Part shown: piece after piece, positions 8,235 through 17,424 of the stretch
Layout: each line of letters starts with the position of its first letter
Position numbering within the stretch: the first letter of the stretch is position 1
From: Pedobacter ginsengisoli
Lineage (GTDB): Bacteria > Bacteroidota > Bacteroidia > Sphingobacteriales > Sphingobacteriaceae
Length of the DNA: 64,000 nucleotides
Assembly: GCF_030244015.1 (NCBI RefSeq)
Contig: NZ_JASSYX010000003.1
Coordinates: forward strand, 930,001-994,000
Direction of reading: 5' to 3'
Position numbers and translations under genes: made by a program
The notes under the pieces: model-generated
What the model was told of the DNA's origin: nothing
The model's input: the letters and a program-made list of their open reading frames with translations, nothing else
The model's database searches: none

Positions 8235-9713
8235 ATGCTCTCTACCTTTTTAAATCATCAGTGGAAGGCCTTTTGGAGGTCTAAGAATAAAGGGGGGACC
8301 ATCGCTGCCCAGATTTTCATGGGCTTTATGGTTCTTTATCTATTGGCCATAGCACTTTTTCTTGGCTTTATGCTGCAGGAAATCATACCTAAAGTCTTTC
8401 CGGGGAAAAATATGATGTTCGTTTTTAACGGCTTCATCCTGTACTATTTTGCGCTGGATTTTGCGATGCGCATTCAGCTCCAGGATCTCCCGACGCTAAG
8501 TATTGTTCCATATTTGCACTTGAATATTCCAAGGAACAAGATTGTAAGGTTCTTAAATGTACGCGCGGTATTTACGGCCTTCAACCTTTTTCCCCTGATC
8601 CTTTTCCTGCCGTTTTGCAGTACGGCCGTTGCCCGGTCCTATGGCCCGCTGACTGCTGTTATGTATTGTATATCGATTATAGGACTCTGCATTTTTAACA
8701 ATTACCTCGCATTGTACATAAAAAGACTGGCTACTAGCAGCGCTTACCTGATCTTTGTTGTTATGGGCTGCATCGCTGCGGTAGCGTTAATGGAATACTT
8801 CAAAGTCTTTTCAATAGCCGGCCTGTCAAATAGCACTTTTATTTTTATTACCAGGAACCCTTTCGCCGCTCTTGTTTTCCCGGTGATGGCGGCTGTGGTT
8901 TTTTTGATCAATGCCAGTTACCTCAGAAGAAATCTGTATACTGAGGAACTGACAAACGGTGAAGAGAAAAAGGCCAGCACAGATTATCCTTTCCTGGATA
9001 GATTTGGAGAGACTGGTACCCTGATTGCGCTGGAGCTGAAATTGATATTCAGGCATAAAAGGCCACGTTCAGCTGTGATCATGAGTCTGGTCTTTGTCTT
9101 TTATGGCTTTCTCTTTTATAAAGAAAAACTTCTGGTTACTGATTCCTTTGCAATGATGATCTTCGCCGCTACTTTTATGACAGGAAGTAACATCAGTATT
9201 TACGGACAGTTCATGTTTGGCTGGCAGGGAGCCCATTTTGACGGGCTGCTGGTCAGTAAGGTAAACTTGAGGAAGTTCATTAAAGCCAAGTTTTTAATGT
9301 TTACTCTGGCTTCTAGCCTGATGACCCTGGTCGTAAGCCTGTATGGTTTTATCAGCTGGAAAATACTGCTGGTCCAATTTGCGGCGTATCTTTACAATAT
9401 TGGATTTGGGACGGCGATCATACTTTATTTTGCTACGCGGAATTATAAGGCGATAGATCTTTCAAAAAGTTCAGGCTTTAATTACCAGGGTGTTGGCGCA
9501 AGCCAGTTTGTACTGCTATTGCCCTACTTCCTGACCCCTTACCTGTTCTATGCGCCGTTTGCCATTGCGGGCTTTCCTTACCTGGGGCTTGTCTGCATCG
9601 CGGTTGTTGGGTTGCTGCTGCTGATCACGCGAAGTTACTGGGTTGAATTTATACTCAGGGAGTTTGATAAAAGAAAATATAAAATTGCCGCTGGCTTTAG
9701 AGAAGTACCATGA
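8235..9713 (+). CDS. DUF5687 family ABC-transporter permease
   Basis: 492 residues with about 11-12 hydrophobic membrane spans and no soluble domain of note, matching the DUF5687 family, the membrane partner of Bacteroidota ABC-2-type exporters. It starts one base after rarA and its end overlaps the ATPase gene by 4 bp (ATGA), the usual sign of a permease/ATPase pair made together. The substrate is unknown. Confidence 0.82.
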   Translation: MLSTFLNHQWKAFWRSKNKGGTIAAQIFMGFMVLYLLAIALFLGFMLQEIIPKVFPGKNMMFVFNGFILYYFALDFAMRIQLQDLPTLSIVPYLHLNIPRNKIVRFLNVRAVFTAFNLFPLILFLPFCSTAVARSYGPLTAVMYCISIIGLCIFNNYLALYIKRLATSSAYLIFVVMGCIAAVALMEYFKVFSIAGLSNSTFIFITRNPFAALVFPVMAAVVFLINASYLRRNLYTEELTNGEEKKASTDYPFLDRFGETGTLIALELKLIFRHKRPRSAVIMSLVFVFYGFLFYKEKLLVTDSFAMMIFAATFMTGSNISIYGQFMFGWQGAHFDGLLVSKVNLRKFIKAKFLMFTLASSLMTLVVSLYGFISWKILLVQFAAYLYNIGFGTAIILYFATRNYKAIDLSKSSGFNYQGVGASQFVLLLPYFLTPYLFYAPFAIAGFPYLGLVCIAVVGLLLLITRSYWVEFILREFDKRKYKIAAGFREVP

Positions 9714-10408
9714 TTGTAGAGATTACGAATTTAAAAAAAGTATACGGCAACAAGACCGTAGTGAATGTTCCTGAGTTAACGATAAATGAAGGCGAGACCA
9801 TAGGTCTGGTGGGAAACAACGGCGCCGGAAAAACAACCTTGTTCCGGATGGTTCTTGATCTGATCAGGCCTGACGGAGGGGAAGTGCGTTCCAGGGGTGA
9901 AAATGTATCTTTCAGTGACAACTGGAAAAACTATACCGCCTCCTACCTGGACGAGGGTTTTTTGATCGACTACCTTACCGCGGAAGAATATTTTATTTTT
10001 ATCGGAAGCCTGCATAACCTGACTGCGGCCCATGTAATGGATTATCTCAAAAAATATGATGAGTTTTTTAACGGGGAGATCCTGAACAGGGGTAAATACA
10101 TCAGGGATTTTAGCAAGGGAAATCAGAATAAAGTTGGAATTGCTGCTGCATTGATGCAGGACCCTGAGCTGCTTGTACTGGACGAGCCATTCGCCAATCT
10201 GGATCCGACAACTCAGATCAGACTTAAAACGATCATCAAATCTTTAAAACAGGAAAAGAATATGGCTACGCTGATCTCCAGCCATGACCTGAACCATGTG
10301 ACGGACGTGTGCGACAGAATCATTCTCCTGGAAAAAGGCCAGATCATAAAAGACTTCATGAAAGATGAAAACACACTGAAAGAACTGGAAGAATATTTTT
10401 CTGAATAG
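9710..10408 (+). CDS. ABC transporter ATP-binding protein
   Basis: 232 residues. Walker A GNNGAGKT (35-42), Walker B LLVLDEP (154-160) and the His switch (SSHDLNH) are clear. The signature loop reads FSKGNQ (134-139) instead of the canonical LSGGQ, as in some ABC-2 exporters. It is translationally coupled to the DUF5687 permease by an ATGA overlap and would supply its energy at the inner membrane. The substrate is unknown. Confidence 0.93.
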   Translation: MIVEITNLKKVYGNKTVVNVPELTINEGETIGLVGNNGAGKTTLFRMVLDLIRPDGGEVRSRGENVSFSDNWKNYTASYLDEGFLIDYLTAEEYFIFIGSLHNLTAAHVMDYLKKYDEFFNGEILNRGKYIRDFSKGNQNKVGIAAALMQDPELLVLDEPFANLDPTTQIRLKTIIKSLKQEKNMATLISSHDLNHVTDVCDRIILLEKGQIIKDFMKDENTLKELEEYFSE

Positions 10409-10530
10409 CAAGCTGTCCTAATTTTGGGTCGATCATGGCCGGGTAATCCCATATCACATCAATTCGTGATGCTAACTTGTTGCTAAATTGTTTGTTGTAA
10501 TCACAATGCGGCAGCAATTAAAACTGGCAT

Positions 10531-10538
10531 TAGGTTTG
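10531..10538 (+). promoter_or_regulatory. -7 element before OmpA lipoprotein gene
   Basis: TAGGTTTG matches TAnnTTTG and lies 32 nt before the ATG of the OmpA lipoprotein. No clear -33 TTG was seen at the right spacing. Confidence 0.4.
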
Positions 10539-10570
10539 AGTAGTGCTCACAGCAAATAAACTATAACATT

Positions 10571-11248
10571 ATGATTACTTCAAAATTTAAAATAGCAACA
10601 TTCAGCGTAGCACTGGCTCTTGGAGCAGTAACCTTCCAGGGTTGTGATAGCTTGACAAAAACACAAAAAGGAGCGGGAATTGGTGCTGCTACCGGAGGTG
10701 TAATCGGTGCGATTATTGGGAAAAAAGCTGGTAATACAGCTGTTGGTGCAATCATTGGGGCTGCTGTCGGTGGAACTGCAGGTGGTTTTATCGGTAAAAG
10801 AATGGATAAGCAGGCTGCTGAAATTCAAAATGCAATTCCTAATGCGGAAGTTATCCGTGAGGGTGAGGGTATCATTGTGAAATTTGACAGTGGAATTCTG
10901 TTTGGTTTTGACAAGTCAGATCTGACCGCCCAGGCAAAAGCAAATGTGAAATCGCTGGCGGGTTCGTTAAACCAGTATCCGGGAACCGACATTAAAGTGA
11001 TCGGCCATACCGACAACAAAGGTACAGAAACTTATAACCAGGGACTGTCTGAAAGAAGAGCGGCCGCAGTTAAAGCCTATGCAGTGTCCCAGGGTGTTCC
11101 GTCATCAAGGCTGATCACATTAGGTAAAGGGTTCTCTGAGCCTATTGCAGACAATTCTACTGAAGAAGGAAGAGCTGCTAACCGCAGGGTTGAGGTAGTT
11201 ATTGTTGCAAATGAGCAGCTGAAAAAAGAAGCTGAGCAAAAAAGTTAA
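10571..11248 (+). CDS. OmpA-family lipoprotein with glycine-zipper domain
   Basis: 225 residues. Lipobox FQGC places the lipidated cysteine at residue 25. Residues about 34-80 are a glycine-zipper segment (GAGIGAATGGVIGAIIGKKA), likely membrane-inserted, followed by an OmpA/Pal peptidoglycan-binding domain (about 105-215) with the GHTDNKG and NRRVEV motifs. It should tether the outer membrane to peptidoglycan. It has its own promoter element and terminator, so it appears monocistronic. Confidence 0.92.
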   Translation: MITSKFKIATFSVALALGAVTFQGCDSLTKTQKGAGIGAATGGVIGAIIGKKAGNTAVGAIIGAAVGGTAGGFIGKRMDKQAAEIQNAIPNAEVIREGEGIIVKFDSGILFGFDKSDLTAQAKANVKSLAGSLNQYPGTDIKVIGHTDNKGTETYNQGLSERRAAAVKAYAVSQGVPSSRLITLGKGFSEPIADNSTEEGRAANRRVEVVIVANEQLKKEAEQKS

Positions 11249-11283
11249 TAAAACAAGTACATTTACATCTACCTATATATAGA

Positions 11284-11316
11284 AAAAACCCGTTGTACGT
11301 TGTACTTCGGGTTTTT
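11284..11316 (+). terminator. Rho-independent terminator after OmpA lipoprotein
   Basis: Inverted repeat AAAAACCCG (11284-11292) with CGGGTTTTT (11308-11316). It sits between convergent genes and is flanked by A and T runs, so it may work in both directions. Confidence 0.8.
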
Positions 11317-11337
11317 CATTTTTAAATCGTTACAGCA

Positions 11338-11682
11338 CTATTCATAGATATCCTCAAAGTATGCTATTGCCAGCGACTTGATGAGCAGTTCCTGCTCCAT
11401 CAGGGCATATGAGGGTATGGGTTTTACCAGGTTCCAATGCGGCCACCCATCCTGATCAAGGCCTTCCAGCTCATAAAAACCCATTTCACTCAACAAACGG
11501 CAAGTGGCGATGTGCATTAATTCTTCTTTCTGCCTTTTGCTGAATTTACCCGGCCCTTTTCCCAGTTCCTGGACTCCGATCAGGAACAGGATAACTTTCA
11601 GGTCAGGTGTATCAGAATCGAATTCCTGTGCTATCTTTTGTTGCAAAATTTTCCATTTTGCATGTATTTCTGCAGGTTTCAT
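11338..11682 (-). CDS. Conserved hypothetical protein, 114 residues
   Basis: I recognise no domain. The protein is soluble and mostly helical, with no signal peptide, rich in Leu/Glu/Lys, containing LIGVQELGKGPGKFSKRQKE in the middle and a C-terminal LIKSLAIAYFEDIYE. The ATG at 11682 is preceded by a good -7 promoter element only 4 nt away, which supports this as a real, separately transcribed gene. It is convergent with the OmpA lipoprotein gene across a terminator and divergent from the oxidoreductase gene. Confidence 0.72.
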   Translation of the reverse strand: MKPAEIHAKWKILQQKIAQEFDSDTPDLKVILFLIGVQELGKGPGKFSKRQKEELMHIATCRLLSEMGFYELEGLDQDGWPHWNLVKPIPSYALMEQELLIKSLAIAYFEDIYE

Positions 11683-11686
11683 ATTA

Positions 11687-11694
11687 CAAAGATA
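11687..11694 (-). promoter_or_regulatory. -7 element 4 nt before the 114-residue ORF
   Basis: On the minus strand TATCTTTG, an exact TAnnTTTG match, ends 4 nt before the ATG at 11682, implying a leaderless or nearly leaderless transcript. Confidence 0.55.
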
Positions 11695-11794
11695 CGATTA
11701 GCGCATAAGCTTTATTGTAATAACAATCACAGTAATAAAAATATATACCCATGAAAATTTATGGTTTAGTAAAGCGATTTATTATTTTTAGCGC

Positions 11795-12805
11795 ATGAAA
11801 GAAATCGTAACCGGCTTAATGGCCTATGGTATGTCAGGAAAAGTTTTTCATGCGCCGTTTGTAAATGCGCATCCGGGATTTAAACTACGTGCTGTAACTG
11901 AAAGAAACAAAAAAATTGCTGCTGCTGATTATCCTGGAGTGATCAGCTATGATACCATAGAAGACCTGATCGCTGATGAGGCTATCGAACTGATCATCAT
12001 CAACACACCGAATTACACGCATTATGATTATGCGGAAAAATCTCTGAAGGCGGGAAAGCATATTCTGGTCGAAAAGCCTTTTACTGCAACCAGCACAGAA
12101 GCCAAAGCGCTGTTTGAACTGGCTGACAGTGTTGGAAAAAAAATATTCTTTTATCAGAACAGAAGGTGGGACAGCGATTTTACTACAGTACGTGAGGTGA
12201 TACAAAGCGGGAAACTTGGAAAACTAAGCGAGGTACATTTCCGTTACGACAGATATAGAGCTGCCATAGGGCCAAAAACCTTTAAAGAGGAACCTTTGGC
12301 TGCCAGCGGCCTGATGTATGACCTGGCACCACATTTACTAGATCAGGCCATTAGTATTTTTGGGAAGCCGGATTCCTTCTATAAAATCCTTGGTAAAAAT
12401 CGCAAAGACACGAAAGTTGATGATTATTTCTCCATACACCTGAGTTATCCTGACAGTGTTAATGTATTTGTTCATGCAAATTTATTACTGGTTGATCCGC
12501 TGCCTGCTTTCGTCGTAAACGGTTCATTAGGATCTTTACACAAAAGACGCACTGATATACAGGAAGAGCAGTTGCTGAAATACATGAAACTGGACAACCC
12601 AATCTATGGTATTGAGGCTGAGGGAAGTGAAGGAAAATTGACACTGATCGATGAAGAGGGCAACAAATCTGTTCAGCTGCTTCCATCTCAAAGAGGAAAT
12701 TACCTGCCTTTGTTTGAAGCAGTTTACCAGAGTATAGTAAACGATGTGGAATTTCCGGTAAGCCGCGGGCAAGTCCTTACACAGTTGGAAATTCTCGAAG
12801 CTTAA
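11795..12805 (+). CDS. Gfo/Idh/MocA family oxidoreductase
   Basis: 336 residues, cytoplasmic. The N-terminal Rossmann domain starts with the loop GLMAYGMSGKVFHAPF; the family EKP motif (HILVEKPFTAT, about residues 88-98) and the helix YDLAPHLLDQAI in the second domain are present. It resembles the YdgJ/YhhX-like subgroup and probably reduces or oxidises a sugar-like substrate with NAD(P). The substrate is not predictable. A TATTTTTA element sits 4 nt before the ATG. A strong terminator follows. Confidence 0.9.
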   Translation: MKEIVTGLMAYGMSGKVFHAPFVNAHPGFKLRAVTERNKKIAAADYPGVISYDTIEDLIADEAIELIIINTPNYTHYDYAEKSLKAGKHILVEKPFTATSTEAKALFELADSVGKKIFFYQNRRWDSDFTTVREVIQSGKLGKLSEVHFRYDRYRAAIGPKTFKEEPLAASGLMYDLAPHLLDQAISIFGKPDSFYKILGKNRKDTKVDDYFSIHLSYPDSVNVFVHANLLLVDPLPAFVVNGSLGSLHKRRTDIQEEQLLKYMKLDNPIYGIEAEGSEGKLTLIDEEGNKSVQLLPSQRGNYLPLFEAVYQSIVNDVEFPVSRGQVLTQLEILEA

Positions 12806-12828
12806 TGTCTTCAAAGAAAGTTAATTAG

Positions 12829-12858
12829 AAAAGGACCGGATACCACACCGGTCCTTTT
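12829..12858. terminator. Bidirectional terminator between convergent genes
   Basis: Perfect 11-bp inverted repeat AAAAGGACCGG (12829-12839) / CCGGTCCTTTT (12848-12858) with an 8-nt loop, between the convergent oxidoreductase and alpha/beta-hydrolase genes. Confidence 0.9.
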
Positions 12859-12864
12859 GTAATT

Positions 12865-13866
12865 TTAAAGGCTGCCCAATAATGCTACAGTAAATTCTGT
12901 AGGAACTTCTATATGAGGGATGTGGCCGCAGCCATCAAATTCAATGATCTTGGCACCAGGGATCTTGGCTGCTGTCTGTTTACCTAATAGTTTGTATTGC
13001 CCATACAGCGCCTGCTGGTCCGGACTCAGCAACGCTTTGCCAATAACCGTCTTGTCTTCCTTTCCGATAAATAAAACTGTCGGCACCCTGACATTGTAAA
13101 ATTCATAAACAACAGGCTGTTCGTAGATCATAGTATAGGTCATCGCAGCAACTCTTGCCCACCTGGAAAAATCCGGGCTGTTGGTGACACCACCGGGTAT
13201 CCTTACCAGTTCTTCATAATTGGCTTTCCATAAGGTAAAATACGAGGACTGATAATATTTTCTGATGCTTTCAGACGTAGCTTTGAGCTCGGTTTTGTAC
13301 TGCTCTTCTGTAGTAACATAAGGAATAAACCTCCGGTAATCTTCCAATCCAATTGGGTTCTCTAATAGTAATTTATCTGTTCTTTCGGGATAAAGCAATG
13401 CAAAACGCGTAGCCAGCATGCCTCCCATAGAATGACCGAGAACACTTGCTCTTTGAATCTTAAGGGTATCAAGCAGCGCTTTATTCCAGCGGGCCATCTG
13501 ATGAAAACTATAGTGGATAAAGGCCTTTGAAGATTTACCAAAGCCAATCTGGTCAGGTACGATGACCCTAAAACCTCTGCTTGCCAGGGATTTGATCACC
13601 TCCCCCCAATAGTATCCTCCAAAATTTTTGCCATGAAATAAGACAACTGTTCTTCCATTTGACAGCTGGGTAGGTGTTACGTCCATATAAGCCATCCGCA
13701 AGTCCTGTCCTTCTGTATTGATAGGGAAGTACTTCACGGGATAAGGATACCTGACATTATCCAGTGTGATGGAAATGGTATCGGCTTTCTGAGCAAACAC
13801 AGGTACAGAAAGGCAAAGAAAGAAAGACAGTGTTAAAAAGTTCCGGAACAAATTTTTTCTTAGCAT
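12865..13866 (-). CDS. Secreted alpha/beta hydrolase
   Basis: 333 residues with a signal peptide ending near VFAQ (residue 26). The alpha/beta-hydrolase fold shows the oxyanion segment VVLFHGKNFGG, the nucleophile elbow GHSMGG (Ser146), a candidate acid in GKEDKTV and the catalytic His in the C-terminal GCGHIPHIE segment. It should be a periplasmic esterase or related hydrolase; the substrate is unknown. It lies downstream of the TonB-dependent receptor in the same direction but is separated by a terminator-like hairpin. Confidence 0.9.
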   Translation of the reverse strand: MLRKNLFRNFLTLSFFLCLSVPVFAQKADTISITLDNVRYPYPVKYFPINTEGQDLRMAYMDVTPTQLSNGRTVVLFHGKNFGGYYWGEVIKSLASRGFRVIVPDQIGFGKSSKAFIHYSFHQMARWNKALLDTLKIQRASVLGHSMGGMLATRFALLYPERTDKLLLENPIGLEDYRRFIPYVTTEEQYKTELKATSESIRKYYQSSYFTLWKANYEELVRIPGGVTNSPDFSRWARVAAMTYTMIYEQPVVYEFYNVRVPTVLFIGKEDKTVIGKALLSPDQQALYGQYKLLGKQTAAKIPGAKIIEFDGCGHIPHIEVPTEFTVALLGSL

Positions 13867-13935
13867 ATTGTTTTAATTTAATTAACAAACAGCGTTGCCT
13901 GCTGAAAGTTCTAAAGCTAGCCAATATATAAAACT

Positions 13936-13968
13936 AAACCCGTATTCCTTTAGCAAGAACACGGGTTT
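13936..13968 (-). terminator. Terminator of the TonB-dependent receptor gene
   Basis: Arms at 13936-13947 and 13957-13968 pair over 12 bp including one G-U pair on the minus-strand RNA (AAACCCGTGTTC/GAATACGGGTTT), followed by a U-rich stretch. It lies just beyond the receptor stop codon. Confidence 0.75.
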
Positions 13969-13989
13969 GCAGCTCCATTTTCACGGAAG

Positions 13990-16326
13990 TTATTTTTTTA
14001 ATGAGAATGGTATATTTACGCCAAATGTAATGTTGCGTCCCTGGTTGTAAATTCCAAGTGACGGATCTTCATCGCTCAGTCTGCCTGGCTTAAAGCGGCT
14101 CAAATGATCATAATAAGCTTTGTCCAGTAAGTTTTTACCCGCAGCATATATGGTTATATCCTGGGTTTTACCGATTCTGAGAGTAGTGCCGATTGCGGCG
14201 TTAAGCAGGGTATAACCTCCTGTTGTCTGCTCAAAGCTGTCTATTTTGCTCTGTTTGAAAAAATTATCGATGCCAACTGAAAGGTATGAATTTGATGTGC
14301 CGGCAATTTTTGGTTCAAAACGCAGTTCATTTCGTAAAGTTGCGGCCGGTATAAATGGCAATGATTTTTTGGTTGCACGGTTGGTCGCTCTGGTATAAGA
14401 GAACCCGTTCTCAAAATGGATAAAACTCACAGGATGTAAAGTTAAGGAAGCTTCAACGCCACGTAAAAAAGCATTGTCCTGCACAAAATTATAGACCGGA
14501 TAATCCTGTGTGTTTCCTTCTTCATCTTCAACAGGAGTCGTAGTGCCGTCGGTGCTGTAATAGATAAAGTTATCGATAATATTGGCAAAGCCTCCTATAC
14601 TTGCGCTCAGGTATTGATTTTGATAGTCAAAAGAAGCATCGAACTGATAGCTCTGTTCAGGCTTAAGACCTGTATTCCCTATTTCATAGCGGAATACCCC
14701 TTCATGCACTCCGTTTGACGAAAGTTCCGCGATGTTCGGCGCTCTGAAAGCGCTTCCGGCATTGGCTTTGAAACTGAGTGCGTCACTGAATTCATGCGTA
14801 TACCCTAAGGCTCCTGTTATATGGGAGAAGTCATTGGTAAAGGCATTGAATTCAGCATCTCCGCTAAAGGCTTTACCTGTCATTTTTCTGTAGTCGAACC
14901 TTGCTCCCGCATTAAAGGTATCGTTATTCCAGGTTTTTTTAATGAATGCAAATCCACCAAAAGCTTGTGAATCATAATCAGGGATCAGTTGCTCCGCACC
15001 TGTTGTATTTAAACTATGGATAAACTCGCCTGAAAGACCAATTACAGGGGCCCATCCCTCCATTTCTTTAAATGAGTATTTTAAATCATAGCTGTAAGTA
15101 TGGCTGTTCAGAAACAAAGCAAGGCCGTCTGTCCCTGCAGCCTCCAGCTCCCGTCTCTGGTTATGCTGGTAGCCAAGGATTGTTCTCAGGCTACCGCTCC
15201 CTAAAAGAATATTGCTGTTTAATGCAATTTTGTAGTGCCTGACGTCCTGTTTTGGAAATGCTAAGGTGCGGTCTTTATTCTGTTCTTCAGTAAATGCGTT
15301 ACCTGCTTCATCTATAAGCTGGCCGCTTTCATTTCTTGCGGGTTCATAAAAACCAATGTTTGTCCGGAAACTTGAAGCGTTTAAATGTGCGTATCCCCAT
15401 TTCTTATTCAGGCCAATTTGTCCTTCAAAATTGGTCTCATTGAAGCCTGAATTGGGAACATATTCTGTTGCTGTCTGATAAGAATAGGCATTTTTATAAG
15501 AGCCCCGGACTTTATAGATCAGACCGTTTTCATTGCCCTGCAGCATTAATGAACTGCCGGTGAGGCCGTTATTAGTCGCGTAATTAGTTAAGAACTCCCC
15601 TCTTAAGGTGCCGTCCGGAGCAGGCAGCCCATCAAGGATATTAATGACTCCTCCAAGGGCGTCTGACCCGTACATTAGACTTGCGGGCCCTTTTAACACC
15701 TCAATATGGTCGGCACTATATTGATTAATTTCGATACCATGTTCATCTCCCCATTGCTGTCCTTGTTGTTTCACCCCATCACTTACAGTTACCACACGGT
15801 TGTAACTCAGACCGCGGATTACGGGTTTCGATATTCCTGCTCCGGTTGTGATTTGGCTCACCCCGGGCACCCGGGAAATTGCATCAATCAGGTTAGTGGA
15901 TGGGTGGTATAAAAGCTGGGCCTTAGTTAAGGAAGAAACAGAAGTGCTGTTTTTCCGTTTGTCTGAACTCGAGGCAGAACCTGTAATGATTACTTCCCTG
16001 CCTTCAATTACACTGGCTTGTAAAGTAAAACTAAGTATACCGGGCCTGGCAAAATCAATTACTTGTGTGAGCGACCGGTAGCCTACATAACTTACCTGCA
16101 CCAGAAAACGCCCGCTGGCTGGCAGGTTCTTCAGCGTAAATTCTCCGTTTGAATCGGTTATTGCAGATATACGAAGATCAGGAATTGAAATGGTGGCGCC
16201 AGCCAGTCCCGACTGAGACTTTGCATCGGTAACTTTGCCGGTTATCTCGGCTACATCAGCAGCAAAACTGCCGGAAAAAATAAAAAAAGACAATAATACA
16301 GCTAAAAAAAGTTGTATACGTTTCAT
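13990..16326 (-). CDS. TonB-dependent outer-membrane receptor, probable metal type
   Basis: 778 residues. A signal peptide ends near SFAA (residue 23), followed by a carboxypeptidase-regulatory-like domain (about 25-105), a plug domain (about 115-230, with SKPVIRGLSYNRVV and the GDEHGIEINQYSADHIEVLK motif) and a long beta-barrel ending in an aromatic-containing last strand (FGVNIPFSLKK). The GDEHGIEI plug variant is, from memory, typical of ZnuD-like metal and related receptors rather than SusC glycan importers, and there is no SusD gene nearby. The His/Cys-rich small protein just upstream supports metal uptake, probably zinc or copper (inference). Confidence 0.9.
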   Translation of the reverse strand: MKRIQLFLAVLLSFFIFSGSFAADVAEITGKVTDAKSQSGLAGATISIPDLRISAITDSNGEFTLKNLPASGRFLVQVSYVGYRSLTQVIDFARPGILSFTLQASVIEGREVIITGSASSSDKRKNSTSVSSLTKAQLLYHPSTNLIDAISRVPGVSQITTGAGISKPVIRGLSYNRVVTVSDGVKQQGQQWGDEHGIEINQYSADHIEVLKGPASLMYGSDALGGVINILDGLPAPDGTLRGEFLTNYATNNGLTGSSLMLQGNENGLIYKVRGSYKNAYSYQTATEYVPNSGFNETNFEGQIGLNKKWGYAHLNASSFRTNIGFYEPARNESGQLIDEAGNAFTEEQNKDRTLAFPKQDVRHYKIALNSNILLGSGSLRTILGYQHNQRRELEAAGTDGLALFLNSHTYSYDLKYSFKEMEGWAPVIGLSGEFIHSLNTTGAEQLIPDYDSQAFGGFAFIKKTWNNDTFNAGARFDYRKMTGKAFSGDAEFNAFTNDFSHITGALGYTHEFSDALSFKANAGSAFRAPNIAELSSNGVHEGVFRYEIGNTGLKPEQSYQFDASFDYQNQYLSASIGGFANIIDNFIYYSTDGTTTPVEDEEGNTQDYPVYNFVQDNAFLRGVEASLTLHPVSFIHFENGFSYTRATNRATKKSLPFIPAATLRNELRFEPKIAGTSNSYLSVGIDNFFKQSKIDSFEQTTGGYTLLNAAIGTTLRIGKTQDITIYAAGKNLLDKAYYDHLSRFKPGRLSDEDPSLGIYNQGRNITFGVNIPFSLKK

Positions 16327-16394
16327 ATAATGAAGTATTCAGGGTACGGGTACCCGGTTAGAAAATTTTAGTTAATTGCAAATGGTGATCGGAG

Positions 16395-16733
16395 CTAGCA
16401 GACAGGGGGGCCGCGGAGAGATGTGGCAATTAAGACAATGTATGAGGCGCTGATTACCGGATGATCTTTTACCGTGGATCTGCTTTTCAACATTGTCGAA
16501 TAACCGATTTGGTCGATATGGTAATCTTTTTCAAAATGAGCTGAGCAAACCAGGCATTTGTGGCTTTCATTTCCAACATGAACCTTATGGGAACATGATT
16601 TACCATCCTTATGGCAATAGATTTGTTTCTTTTCATGATGATGAAAAGAACTCCAGGGTGTCAGGGCAATGGCAAACACCCAAAGCAACACGGACGCTAT
16701 AATGCGATTGATATGTAGGCTTCTATTTTTCAA
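16395..16733 (-). CDS. His/Cys-rich small membrane or exported protein preceding TonB receptor
   Basis: 112 residues from a TTG start. One hydrophobic N-terminal segment (IIASVLLWVFAIALTPW) is followed by a metal-ligand-rich stretch: HHH, CHKDGKSCSHKVH, and HKCLVC. The C-terminus has a second hydrophobic segment and ends in LRGPPVC, recalling the RAPP ending of DUF2946 proteins. It lies 68 bp upstream of the TonB-dependent receptor in the same direction, so the pair is probably one unit. Likely roles are metal binding or metal-responsive control of import; this is inference. Confidence 0.7.
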   Translation of the reverse strand: MKNRSLHINRIIASVLLWVFAIALTPWSSFHHHEKKQIYCHKDGKSCSHKVHVGNESHKCLVCSAHFEKDYHIDQIGYSTMLKSRSTVKDHPVISASYIVLIATSLRGPPVC

Positions 16734-17026
16734 TACTTCACAAAAGTAATCAAATCGTGCTTATTCCTGGAATTGTTGAGTAACATTGCCTTTATATGAC
16801 CCAAATAGCAAGGGTGCAGTCGCCACAACCGCACCCTCTCCTAACCTAAAACTAAAAACTTACTAATAAGACGTCATTTGACCGAAAAGGTTTCATCAGC
16901 TTTGCAAATATTTATCCTTGTAAAGTTGTGGTTTAAATACAAGGCTTCATTTGTTTATTTTTTTAAAAAAAAGCATAAACAAAGAGATTTCTTAAATATA
17001 TTTGCAGACAAATAATTGTATCTACC
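16734..17026. other. Divergent intergenic region with hairpin 16812-16836
   Basis: 293 bp between the metal cluster (minus) and the response regulator (plus). It holds an inverted repeat, GGGTGCAGT (16812-16820) with ACCGCACCC (16828-16836), whose minus-strand RNA forms a 9-bp stem with one G-U pair and a 7-nt loop in the leader of the small His/Cys gene. An imperfect palindrome ATTGTT-gagt-AACATT (16772-16787) lies nearer that gene. A -7 element TATATTTG (16997-17004) serves the regulator. No U-tract follows the hairpin. Confidence 0.45.
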
Positions 17027-17419
17027 TTGGCAAAAAGCTCCGCAGTTTACAAAAACATACTTGTTATCGAGGACAATCATGCAATATTGGATGTCATTAC
17101 ACTGATTTTGCAAAGTGAAGCCTATAAAGTCTACGGCATCAACAATAGTACTGACATGATGAGCAGTATTGAACAGTTTAAGCCTGACCTGATTATTCTG
17201 GACATCATGCTGCCGGACGGTGATGGCCGCGAGTTACTAAAGCAAATCAGATCAGATTCTAAAATACAGCATATCGCAGTTCTGATGATATCGGCACGTT
17301 ATACTTCTGAAAATATTGAGCATGGAGAATATGTTCCTAACGGGTTCCTCGCGAAGCCTTTTGATATTGATGAATTATTGGATAAAATCGAAGGCATTTT
17401 ATCCGGAAAACAATATTAA
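17027..17419 (+). CDS. Single-domain response regulator (receiver only)
   Basis: 130 residues from a TTG start. This is a complete CheY-like receiver: acidic pocket ED near the N-terminus (LVIEDNH), phosphoacceptor Asp in PDLIILDIMLPDGDG, and the conserved Lys in FLAKPFD. There is no output domain, so it must signal by protein contact, and no histidine kinase is adjacent. A -7 element lies 22 nt upstream. The NTF2-like gene follows after 5 bp and is probably co-transcribed. Confidence 0.9.
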   Translation: MAKSSAVYKNILVIEDNHAILDVITLILQSEAYKVYGINNSTDMMSSIEQFKPDLIILDIMLPDGDGRELLKQIRSDSKIQHIAVLMISARYTSENIEHGEYVPNGFLAKPFDIDELLDKIEGILSGKQY

Positions 17420-17424
17420 ACGTT

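Noticed and set aside
13990..16733. Polysaccharide-utilisation locus built around the TonB receptor
   Set aside because: No SusD partner or glycoside hydrolase nearby, and the plug type and His/Cys neighbour point to metal uptake.
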